Assembly: GCA_934162925.1 (NCBI GenBank)
Contig: CAKPJR010000023.1
Span: 1-12,889 of the forward strand
From: an uncultured Clostridia bacterium
Lineage (GTDB): Bacteria; Bacillota; Clostridia; TANB77; CAG-508
DNA length: 12,889 nucleotides
Reading direction: 5' to 3'
This document shows positions 5,665-12,889 of this stretch, piece after piece. A program made the translations under genes and the position numbers. Each line of letters starts with the position of its first letter. The stretch's first letter is position 1. The notes below the pieces were generated by a model. The model saw only the letters and a list, made by a program, of their open reading frames with translations, was not told where the DNA came from and did not search any database.

Positions 5665-7000
5665 TTAATTGTTTAAAATTTGAAAAGTTACAATTGCATG
5701 AGCATCTAAATTATCGTGGAATATTTTTTCATTTATTTTAAGATTATATTCTATATTAAAATTATTTCTATTTAACAATACTATAATAACATTATTATCA
5801 GGATTTTTAAATGCTGTAACTTCAATTTTATCGGAAAATTTACTAAAAGCAACCTTTTTAGCTCCTGATTTTATAAATTTACTAAAATGTGCTATATAAT
5901 AAAAAGATAAATTTTTAATGTATGAAGATTTGTTTTTGCTTAACATTATAGGGCTGTTACAAAAATTGTTTTTGTGATTTGGTCCACCATTGTAATCTAA
6001 GACTAAATTCCAATCTATAAAAGCATTTACACCGGCATTTAAATCTCCTAAAATATCGTGAGCATATATTTCTGCATTTTTTACCTCCTCTTTTTTATTA
6101 AAAGCAGAGTAGCCGTGTACAGCCTTCTGTATGAATTAGAAGTTTATTAGGAAACATTTTTCTAAGTAATTCTATATTTTCGAAATGGTCACCAGTATAC
6201 CAATGAAAGGCTATACCAGATACTTTTTCAAAAGAACCATCAAATTTAAATGAATTTAATATTCTGTCTAATACTTTATCTTTATTATGATCCCAAATTA
6301 ATAGTTTAGTATTTATATTATGTTTTTTTAATTCTGGATATATATAATTAACTAGTAAATCCATTTCTTGTTTAGAATTGTATACGCATGATTCCCAAGT
6401 TTGTACAGCATTTGGCTCATTCTGAATTGTCATATAATCTATATTGATATTTTCTTTTTGATAAGCTTTAATAAACTTAACTAAATAAATTGCATATAGT
6501 TTCTTAAAATCGGGAAGAAGAGTACCTCCATTTAATAAAGATTTATTATTCTTCATAAATGCAGGTGGACTCCAAGGAGAAGCCAAAAACTTTAAACTCT
6601 TATTTCGCTTTTGAGCCATTTTAATAATTGGCACAACATATTTCATATCTTCTGAAATAGAAAAGTCAGAAAGGCCAGTTTTGTTTGAATATGAATAACT
6701 ATTTAAACTAAAATCAGAACTTGCTATACTTAATCTACAAAAATTGTAATTCATATTGTTCTCTAGAAAATATTCATTCAAAATTTGATTAGAAACTTTT
6801 TCATTGCAAGTAGATAAATTATAGCAAGAAGAACCAGTTAACGCACCACCAAAGCCTAAAAATTCATTAAATTCTAAACTAGGGTATATATTTATTATAC
6901 TATTTTCTTCTTTAAAAATATCAGGTGAAAACAGTATTCCATTAGTTTCATTTAGGAACATTTTTCTTCTAAAATTAGTTTCAAATTTTTTTACTCTCAT
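5665..7000 (-). pseudogene. GH30-family glycoside hydrolase, split by a one-base frameshift
   Basis: A glucosylceramidase-like (GH30) beta-glycosidase. Reading from the ATG at 7000 (TGAGGTG ribosome site), the TIM-barrel part has SPWSPPAFMK (141-150), the acid/base Glu195 in QNEP and the nucleophile Glu292 in HTEGC. The frame then runs to a stop near 6098. The frame one base over continues exactly where it should: from 6114 it reads GYSAFNKKEEVKNAEIYAHD, then the family motif DWNLVLDYNGGPN, then the C-terminal beta-sandwich (FYYIAHFSKFIKSGAKKV ... VVVLLN-type strands) to the stop at 5665. Removing one base around 6115-6118 gives an intact 444-aa enzyme, a normal family length. No other lesion is visible, so the cause is either a very recent mutation or a sequencing error. 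There is no signal peptide, so the product would be cytoplasmic, acting on imported glycosides. Confidence 0.88.
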
Positions 7001-7372
7001 TTTAACACCTCAATTTATTATATCATATAAAATATAAATTTATTGTATGTTGATTTTTTTTATCTAATGAATAATTTCTACATAGTAGACTTAAATAATT
7101 ATGAAAAGATGAAATTTTTACTAATAAAATAGGTATAAACGAAAAATTTCAGTATTGATAATGTGTATTTTTTATGATATTTTATATATATTAGAAAAAA
7201 TAACTTTGTTAGAAAAGAAAGGAAAAAATAAGAAAGAATATAGACTATTATACAAATCTAACTATTTAGTATAGTAAATTTTATATGTTAATATTAAATT
7301 ATTATCAAAAAGTAATTCGTAAAAAGTATTTTACTTTAAAATTAAAAAATATATTAATTAATCTAAAATATA

Positions 7373-7411
7373 AAAATCTGAAATTAAAATTTAAAGTTTC
7401 AGATTTTATTT
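7373..7411. terminator. Terminator-like hairpin in the intergenic region
   Basis: AAAATCTGAAA (7373-7383) pairs perfectly with TTTCAGATTTT (7397-7407) around 13 bases, followed by TATTTTT. No gene clearly ends here, so it may close an unrecognised small transcript starting in 7190-7370. The stem is AT-rich and would be fairly weak. Confidence 0.45.
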
Positions 7412-7691
7412 TTGCTCCTATCTCAAAAAGCGAACATTTGTTAATTATGTTTGTAAATAAAATTTATTACAGAAATTTATAATTACTTTATATAAATTTA
7501 GATTATTAATTCATAATATAATTTTATATTTTGAACGCATCAAAATCGGTTTTAAGACATTTTTATATAAAACCTAACAAAGTTTTATTGTCTATAAAAT
7601 ATGGCTAAAACAAGCTTATAGCAAGGAATATCTAATTTTGAAATGGGATACTCAAAATGGGTATTCTATATTTTACTCCTACTCCTGTTTG

Positions 7692-7722
7692 CACAAAAGT
7701 TTCATAATAGTCCACTTTTGTG
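7692..7722. promoter_or_regulatory. Inverted repeat upstream of the polyamine operon promoter
   Basis: CACAAAAGT (7692-7700) and ACTTTTGTG (7714-7722) are perfect 9-bp arms around 13 bases, ending 20 bases before the predicted -35 box. It could be a regulator-binding site or a hairpin. The regulator is unknown. Confidence 0.45.
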
Positions 7723-7742
7723 AACGATTATTACAAATGATA

Positions 7743-7771
7743 TTGTTAAAAAAATATACTTGTGATATAAA
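7743..7771 (+). promoter_or_regulatory. Probable promoter of the polyamine operon
   Basis: TTGTTA (7743-7748), a 17-base spacer and TATAAA (7766-7771) would give a leader of about 27 bases to the ATG at 7806. The ribosome site (GAAAAGAGAT) is only moderate. Confidence 0.5.
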
Positions 7772-7805
7772 TAAATTATATTATATTTTAGAAAAGAGAT
7801 AATTT

Positions 7806-9011
7806 ATGAAATTAGTTAAAATTCCTGAAGATAAATATTACGATTATAGGTTACAAGCAATGTTTGATTGTTATAAATGGGATCCACAATTTTGTGATAA
7901 TAATACTCTGGCTAATTATGTTTTAATATTAACTAAAGAAGAAAATGAAGAAGTAATAAAACTTACTCACAAACTAGACAAAGAAACTAGATTAGCAGAA
8001 GAATTTTTAAATAAAAATATTAAAATTGCTAAAAAACTAGCACTACCAAAAAAGATTTTAGAGCAAATACCTAAAATGCAAAGTTATGATAACACTAAAA
8101 ATATTAGATTGATGAGATATGATTTTCATCCTGATATTAATAGGAAATGGGTTGTAACAGAAGTAAATAGTGATGTACCTGGAGGATTTGCCGAAAGCTC
8201 TCTATTACCAAATTTAGCACGTAAAGTTGTTGATATGCCTGAATTAGAATATACTTCATTTGGAGAAAAGATGGTAGAAACTATAAATAATAAATTAAAG
8301 AAAACAGGAACTATTATGATGGTACATTGCACTTGTTTTAGTGATGATAGACAAGTTATGCAATATATGGGAGATAGATTAGGAAAAGAAGGATATAAAA
8401 TTATATATGGAGCTGCTGATCACATTAATTTTAAAGAAAAACAAGCATATTGTATTTTAGATAATAATCAAGAAGAAATCGATTTGATTTTTAGATTTAC
8501 TCCTTTAGAATGGCTTATTCAAATGAAACCACGCAGATGGGATGGATATTTTAATACTCATACTATTTCTTGTAATCATCCAATTGCTATATATGCACAA
8601 ATCAAAAGATTTCCATTTGTTTGGAATGATTTAAAAAAAGCAAATATTGATATGGAAACATGGAAAACTTTATTACCAGAAACATTGGAAGTTAAGGATT
8701 TAGGAGAAAGACAAGGTTTTATTTATAAACCTGCATATGGCAGAGTAGGAGAAAGAATTTCCATAAAAGAAGCTTGTAAAGGTAATGAATACGAAAAAAT
8801 TATTAAAGATGTAAAAAAACATCCAAAACAATATTTAGCACAAAAAAAATTCGAAAGCCTTCCAATAAAAGGAGAAGATGGAAAAGAATATCATGTTTGT
8901 TTAGGATCTTATATTATAGAAGGAGAACATGCTGGATATTATGCAAGAATAAGTGAATATCCAAGAATTGATTCTTATGCAGCAGATATTCCTGTATTAA
9001 TTGAAAAATAG
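7806..9011 (+). CDS. Glutathionylspermidine-synthase-like ATP-grasp ligase
   Basis: A 401-aa cytoplasmic enzyme of the GSP_synth fold (Pfam GSP_synth type, E. coli GspS C-terminal domain, YgiC and YjfC), predicted to use ATP to join a carboxylate to an amine. The signature is clear. RYDFHPD (104-110) and TEVNSDVPGG (118-127) give the R-x-D and E-x-N residues that, from memory of E. coli GspS, bind substrate and magnesium. FIYKPAYGRVGERI (305-318) carries the ATP-grasp Lys308, and YARISEYP (379-386) with ADIPVLIE forms the family-typical end. It has no amidase (CHAP) domain, unlike bifunctional E. coli GspS. It is first in an operon with a homospermidine synthase homologue, so a polyamine is the natural guess for the amine substrate. 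The carboxylate partner is unknown. Many clostridia lack glutathione, so another acid or peptide is possible. Confidence 0.9.
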   Translation: MKLVKIPEDKYYDYRLQAMFDCYKWDPQFCDNNTLANYVLILTKEENEEVIKLTHKLDKETRLAEEFLNKNIKIAKKLALPKKILEQIPKMQSYDNTKNIRLMRYDFHPDINRKWVVTEVNSDVPGGFAESSLLPNLARKVVDMPELEYTSFGEKMVETINNKLKKTGTIMMVHCTCFSDDRQVMQYMGDRLGKEGYKIIYGAADHINFKEKQAYCILDNNQEEIDLIFRFTPLEWLIQMKPRRWDGYFNTHTISCNHPIAIYAQIKRFPFVWNDLKKANIDMETWKTLLPETLEVKDLGERQGFIYKPAYGRVGERISIKEACKGNEYEKIIKDVKKHPKQYLAQKKFESLPIKGEDGKEYHVCLGSYIIEGEHAGYYARISEYPRIDSYAADIPVLIEK

Positions 9012-9022
9012 AGGTTAAAAAT

Positions 9023-9685
9023 ATGATAGGAAAAGAAATATACAAAATATATGCTCCTTATGCTACAAAATGGACTGAATGGATAAGACCAGTTCCTTTT
9101 GTGGCAATAGATACATTTAATAGAAAACCAATCTATAATTGGTTAGATAGAAAAGTAATGTTCATAAATCAATATGAAAAAGATACTGCTATATTCATAG
9201 ATCTGCCTGGTAAGGAAAGTATAGAATTAGGTATAGGCTTAGCTCACATTGGATATAGGCCAATACCATTATTTAACGGAACAGATGAACAAATTGGTTC
9301 TCAAGCGACAACAGATACATATATAATTGAAAGTGCTTTGATAAATGGTAGTGAAAAATTAAAAAATATTTCACTAGCAAACAATGCAAATCCAGCTTTT
9401 TTATTGGATAGTTCACGTACTAATAGATATAGAGATAAAGAATCTATATTTGATAATAGTTGGGATTTGTATAAACAAGATATTCCAACATTCAAGTATT
9501 TTAAAGAAAATGGGATTTATAAAATAATTGTAGTAGGAAATACCATTCAACGAGATTTAAGAAAAATTTTTTTTGAATTTCAAGATGCAGGAATAGAAAT
9601 CTATTTAACAGATTGCTATAAAACAGCAGAAAAAATTATATTGAAAAAGACATTAAAAGAACGTTTAGAGAAAGAAGAATTATAG
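9023..9685 (+). CDS. Unknown protein between the ATP-grasp ligase and homospermidine synthase genes
   Basis: I do not recognise this 220-aa protein. It starts 11 bases after the ligase stop with AGAGGTT as ribosome site and ends 3 bases before the next gene, so it is firmly part of the operon. It looks like a soluble alpha/beta protein. A hydrophobic strand AIFIDLPG (56-63) is followed by KESIELGIGLAHIGYRPIPL (64-83) and NGTDEQ. A second strand FLLDSSR (126-132) follows, and a third unit IIVVGNTIQRDL (168-179) leads into a helix and another strand (IEIYLTD, 191-197). The three strand-loop-helix units suggest a Rossmann-like or hydrolase-like fold. There is no signal peptide, membrane segment or metal-binding cluster that I can name. 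The context suggests a role tied to the polyamine product, for example an accessory subunit, a third biosynthetic step or a hydrolase that reverses the ligation. That is inference only. Confidence 0.88.
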   Translation: MIGKEIYKIYAPYATKWTEWIRPVPFVAIDTFNRKPIYNWLDRKVMFINQYEKDTAIFIDLPGKESIELGIGLAHIGYRPIPLFNGTDEQIGSQATTDTYIIESALINGSEKLKNISLANNANPAFLLDSSRTNRYRDKESIFDNSWDLYKQDIPTFKYFKENGIYKIIVVGNTIQRDLRKIFFEFQDAGIEIYLTDCYKTAEKIILKKTLKERLEKEEL

Positions 9686-9688
9686 AAA

Positions 9689-11146
9689 ATGATAGAATTT
9701 AAAAATAGAATAGTACAATTTGGTTTTGGAGCAGTTGGCAAAAGTTTTTTTGAAAAAATCTCTAAAGAAATTAAATTTGATAAAGATAACTATTTTATAA
9801 TATCTAGAGATAAACTAGAATATACTTTTTTTCTAGAGCTTGGTGGCAAAGTAGGAAACTTTATTGTAGCAGATATAAATAGGAAAAACTTTAAACAAAT
9901 ATTTTCGAAATATCTAAATGAGGAAGATCTATTAATAGATTTTGCTGATGGAGTTGGTACAAAAGATTTTGTAGAATGGTGTGCTTATAATAATGTAATG
10001 TATCTAAATACAGGGGAAACAGATTGGGATGATAATTGGTATAACATTTTCGAAGAAAATTTGAAAAAAAACGAATTGAGAGACAAATTAAAGCAAAATA
10101 TCAATGCAAATAAATGCCCTATAGTATTACAACATGGCAATAATCCTGGATTAGTATCACACTTTGTGAAAGCTGGAGTTGAATATATAGTAAAAAAACA
10201 ATTTAAAAATAATAAAAAATTAAACACATTACTAAAAGAAAATAAATTCAATGAAGTTGCTAAGGAACTTGACATAAAAGAAATTCATGTTAATGATAAT
10301 GACAATCAAGAAGTGAAAGATAAATTTGATGAAAATAAGTTGTATAGTACATGGTCTATTGATTCATTTTTCTTTGAAATGCTAAGCGAAGCTACAGCTA
10401 ATATTGGAACAAATGAACAAATAGATTATGAAAAAAAATGCAAAAAAATAGATTTTAAGAATGGTTTTTTAGAATTTAAAGATTTGGCTATAGATAAAGT
10501 AGGAAAAACTTATTATCCAAAAGGAAAATTCGAAGGTTTTTTAGTGCCTCATGAAGAAACTATTACAATTGCTAAATCTCTAGAAGTAAAAAATGGGAAA
10601 GAAGTTATTTATAGACCTACAGTTATGTTTTTATATTCTCCTTGCAATTTTGCAATAAAATATTTAAAAAGTGCTAGAGTAAATGATTATTTGAATCCTG
10701 ATAGTACTAAACAGCAAAATATAAAAAATGAAATAATTAGAGGATTTAAATATCCTAAAAGAGCTGAGATATTATACAAAGAACAAATAAAAAATGGAAC
10801 AGAATATGTTGGAATATTATTGCTAGGTAGTAAGTTCAAGCCAGTATGGATAGGAAATAGAATTGAAAAAAATTTTTTATACAAAGATAAGAAATCATCA
10901 TTTTGGCAGACTCCAACAATTACTCCTGTAGCCATGTCTGCATTAGCCGCGACTTGTTGGATGATAACAAACAAAAATAGAGGAGGAATATATTTTCCAG
11001 ATGATATAAATGAATATAAAGAAATAATTAATTTTGCAGAAAAGTATATTTCTAAAACAATTTATAAAACATTTAGTACGAAGAAAATAGAAAAGGAATT
11101 GGATATTAATCTAAATAATTTACAACTTAAAGATATAATAAGTTAA
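9689..11146 (+). CDS. hss: Homospermidine synthase homologue
   Basis: At 485 aa it is close to the about 477-aa Blastochloris viridis enzyme, which makes sym-homospermidine from two putrescines (or putrescine and spermidine) with NAD+ as a bound redox cofactor; cytoplasmic. The Rossmann motif GFGAVG (12-17) opens the protein. Family blocks I can align from memory are LNTGETDW (106-113), HGNNPGLVSHFV (149-160), TWSIDSFFFE (221-230, with the Trp proposed to hold the substrate ammonium and the Glu eight residues later), GFLVPHEETITIA (283-295), YRPTVMFLYSPCN (308-320) and GILLLGS (375-381). The C-terminal TITPVAMSALAATCWM matches the family's final helix. Differences include AELGWG becoming ATANIG (235-240) and THNE becoming PHEE (287-290), so the exact polyamine made could differ. 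The ribosome site is weak; with only 3 bases after the previous stop, translational coupling is likely. No putrescine-producing gene is in the window. Confidence 0.9.
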   Translation: MIEFKNRIVQFGFGAVGKSFFEKISKEIKFDKDNYFIISRDKLEYTFFLELGGKVGNFIVADINRKNFKQIFSKYLNEEDLLIDFADGVGTKDFVEWCAYNNVMYLNTGETDWDDNWYNIFEENLKKNELRDKLKQNINANKCPIVLQHGNNPGLVSHFVKAGVEYIVKKQFKNNKKLNTLLKENKFNEVAKELDIKEIHVNDNDNQEVKDKFDENKLYSTWSIDSFFFEMLSEATANIGTNEQIDYEKKCKKIDFKNGFLEFKDLAIDKVGKTYYPKGKFEGFLVPHEETITIAKSLEVKNGKEVIYRPTVMFLYSPCNFAIKYLKSARVNDYLNPDSTKQQNIKNEIIRGFKYPKRAEILYKEQIKNGTEYVGILLLGSKFKPVWIGNRIEKNFLYKDKKSSFWQTPTITPVAMSALAATCWMITNKNRGGIYFPDDINEYKEIINFAEKYISKTIYKTFSTKKIEKELDINLNNLQLKDIIS

Positions 11147-11177
11147 AAGAAGAGTAAGTCATAAATACTCTTCTTTT
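11145..11177. terminator. Bidirectional terminator ending the polyamine operon
   Basis: AAAAGAAGAGTA (11145-11156) pairs perfectly with TACTCTTCTTTT (11166-11177) around a 9-base loop, with A- and T-rich ends on both strands. It includes the last two bases of the homospermidine synthase stop codon and lies 17 bases past the end of the converging DUF2207 gene. Confidence 0.9.
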
Positions 11178-11194
11178 ATAATATTAGTCTATAA

Positions 11195-12889
11195 TTAATG
11201 GCCTCCGCCACCACCGCCGCCTCCGCGGCCGCCACCACCATAACCATGTCCGCCAAATCCGCCTCCTCTTGAAGAGGTATGTATTGAGCGTCCGAATGAT
11301 CTAGATGTTCTATGGAAACTGCTTGAATGAATATAGCAATGATGATTTAATATTGGACTACTATTAATATTTAATTCTATAGCATGAATTTTTATTGCTT
11401 TAATCACTTTTTCAGAAATCCCAAAAGCAGTTGCATAAATTAAATATTTTTCCCATAATACTAAATCATGAACTTCTTTTTCATTCATTAAAGTATCACT
11501 ATTTAAGAAATTATATAATCCATACCATTTTGCTTGCTCATTTGCACCATATTGTGTAAATAGAACTGCATTACTTGCTTTTGTTGTTAGATAAATATAT
11601 TTCCACAAACAAACAACACCTAGAATTGTATATGCTCCAAAACTTAATGCCATAGGAGTAAAATAAGAAATTCCATTTACAAGAAGTAATAAAATCAATC
11701 CCCATGTTAAACTTGTTTTTGCACTTTTATTAAGTTCTTTTTGAGGAATATCATAATTTGTTTCTTGGAAATATCCTTGTATAACACCACTTTCTAAAGC
11801 GGGTTTCTTTTCAATATCTTTTACAAAAGCATTTGTATATTCATAATCATTATCTATACGACTTTGTAATTGATTAATAGTAATTGAATTATTATAAGTT
11901 CTAGAATGTCTTTCTAATAATTCAAAATATAGTCTTTCTGAAGTAGTAAGCTCTTCTAAAGGACAACCAATATTTTCATTTATTGTTGTATATATATGAT
12001 CTTGAGAGCCATCATCATCTAAATCAAAAGTTGTATAAGTGGTACGCAATGGTTCTATAGAAATTACTGTATTAAAGTTATCCCAATCCTTAGATTCATC
12101 TAATTTACTAATCTTTACATATTGCTTCCTTACTAAGCTAAGTAAAACCGCTGCATATTCTTCTTGTTTTTCTTTATTTTCATTAAATGGATCTTTCATA
12201 AATACTAATTCAGAAGCAAAGATAGGGTCTAGGTCGCTTGGTATTTCTCTAAAATATTCATAATCAGTTTCAGGTTTGTATAAATTGTATTTTTCTTTAA
12301 TTTTTTTATATTTCTGTTTTGAATTATTGATTATTAAAACAGAAACAATAATAGAAGTTATTAGTAATATAGTTTTATATGTATTGAATTTTTTATTTTG
12401 TGTTTCATAATATTCATTTTCTGCAATACATTCATCTAATGCATTATCATATGTATAATAATTGTTTGGCGCATATTTGGTAAAAATGTGCTTGTCTTTA
12501 CCATATGAAAGTAGACAAAATTCAAGATATCGATTATGATAATTAAATTTTAAATCAGATTTATCTAAATTAGTTGAAAAGGTATGATATCCTGGATTAA
12601 TAGTTTTAGATTCAGAATAAGGAAGTCTACTATTTGCAGTTCCAAAAGTATAAGCATGATATGTAGATGGCATTATATTATTTGGAATTAGAATTTGTGC
12701 TTTATATGAATTTAGCTTAGTAATTGTGTTTCCAGAATACATACTTAAATATAATTCAGAACAATCCTTATATTTTAGAGCCGCATTGTTCATTGAGTAT
12801 ACAATTTTAAAAGTCATTTTTTCTCTATATGTCCAAGGGATATATATTAACAACGACTCATCATTATCAGGATATCTTCCAGATCCTTT
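11195..12889 (-). CDS. DUF2207-type membrane protein with glycine-rich tail (5' end outside window)
   Basis: The frame is open from the right edge, so 564 C-terminal residues are visible and the start lies outside. The N-terminal visible part (to about 165) is a beta-rich extracytoplasmic domain typical of DUF2207 (IYIPWTYREKMTFKIVYSM, ...LIPNNIMPS). A membrane segment follows at about 172-188, then a cytoplasmic region, then two more membrane segments (about 395-411 and 413-432) and a second cytoplasmic part. The tail is Ser/His/Arg-rich and ends in a run of eight Gly and a final His, the usual end of this family. A DxDxDGxxD stretch (about 289-297) resembles a calcium loop but may be chance. 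The function of the family is unknown. The visible gene converges on the polyamine operon and has no evident link to it. Confidence 0.85.
   Translation of the reverse strand, partial: KGSGRYPDNDESLLIYIPWTYREKMTFKIVYSMNNAALKYKDCSELYLSMYSGNTITKLNSYKAQILIPNNIMPSTYHAYTFGTANSRLPYSESKTINPGYHTFSTNLDKSDLKFNYHNRYLEFCLLSYGKDKHIFTKYAPNNYYTYDNALDECIAENEYYETQNKKFNTYKTILLITSIIVSVLIINNSKQKYKKIKEKYNLYKPETDYEYFREIPSDLDPIFASELVFMKDPFNENKEKQEEYAAVLLSLVRKQYVKISKLDESKDWDNFNTVISIEPLRTTYTTFDLDDDGSQDHIYTTINENIGCPLEELTTSERLYFELLERHSRTYNNSITINQLQSRIDNDYEYTNAFVKDIEKKPALESGVIQGYFQETNYDIPQKELNKSAKTSLTWGLILLLLVNGISYFTPMALSFGAYTILGVVCLWKYIYLTTKASNAVLFTQYGANEQAKWYGLYNFLNSDTLMNEKEVHDLVLWEKYLIYATAFGISEKVIKAIKIHAIELNINSSPILNHHCYIHSSSFHRTSRSFGRSIHTSSRGGGFGGHGYGGGGRGGGGGGGGH

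Larger units (their letters stand above)
7001..7805. other. AT-rich intergenic region without a convincing gene
   Basis: It separates the divergent GH30 gene and polyamine operon. It holds a purine-rich tract (about 7193-7246), a terminator-like hairpin (7373-7411), a weak LexA-like site (7431-7444), a hairpin with arms AGACA/TGTCT and ATAAAAC/GTTTTAT (7555-7593), an imperfect direct repeat AAATGGGATACTC/AAATGGGTATTCT (about 7640-7668), an inverted repeat (7692-7722) and the operon promoter. A 75-codon stop-free frame (7578-7802) has no start codon with a ribosome site and no recognisable protein. It could be a gene remnant. Confidence 0.6.

Noticed and set aside
7285..7482. 65-codon + strand ORF in the AT-rich gap
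   Set aside because: Low-complexity Lys/Leu/Ile/Asn composition, no ribosome site, and it runs through the hairpin at 7373-7411. Best explained as chance in AT-rich DNA.
12009..12035. Calcium-binding EF-hand-like DxDxDGxxD in the DUF2207 protein
   Set aside because: A single short motif without a surrounding helix-loop-helix; not enough to claim metal binding.
1..12889. Recoded TGA (Trp) suggested by the absence of TGA stops
   Set aside because: All recognisable Trp positions use TGG and all frames are complete under the standard code. Twelve stops without TGA can occur by chance in an AT-rich genome.
1..12889. CRISPR arrays, rRNA or tRNA genes, transposases
   Set aside because: I found no regularly spaced repeats, no tRNA cloverleaf or rRNA-like sequence and no transposase ORF on either strand.

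Overview
The window is AT-rich (roughly 28-30% G+C by eye). Its genes have strong AGGAG-type ribosome sites, stops that are almost all TAA (two TAG, no TGA), a Bacillus-type LexA box and compact operons. This points to a low-GC Firmicute, probably a clostridium or an uncultured relative. No gene gives a species-level identification.

Left part (1-3700), purine region: the 3' end of guaB (IMP dehydrogenase) is followed by a gene of unknown function and an overlapping PPP-type metallophosphatase, all on the + strand. They converge on guaA (GMP synthase, - strand). One symmetric 17-bp hairpin terminator lies between them and contains the stop codon of each flanking gene. guaB and guaA catalyse the two consecutive steps from IMP to GMP.

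Middle part (3700-7000), SOS and recombinase region: upstream of guaA is a palindrome-rich stretch of about 90 bp. Next comes a consensus promoter whose spacer holds a near-perfect LexA box, driving a small membrane-anchored LysM protein that resembles the SOS cell-division suppressor YneA. A separate small gene (76 aa) follows, with its own promoter and a palindrome at the predicted transcription start. Facing it on the - strand are a tyrosine recombinase and, directly upstream in the same probable transcript, a GH30 glycosidase gene broken by a one-base frameshift.

7001-7805 is an AT-rich stretch with no convincing gene, several hairpins and a probable promoter at its right end.

Right part (7806-11146), the most interesting region: a tight three-gene operon encodes a glutathionylspermidine-synthase-like ATP-grasp ligase, a 220-aa protein I do not recognise, and a full-length homospermidine synthase homologue. 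I infer a polyamine synthesis-and-conjugation pathway: homospermidine would be made from putrescine and one of its amines then joined to a carboxylate (a peptide, amino acid or thiol carrier). The middle protein would be an unknown partner. The operon ends in a 12-bp-stem terminator facing a DUF2207-type membrane protein on the - strand, whose 5' end lies beyond the right edge.
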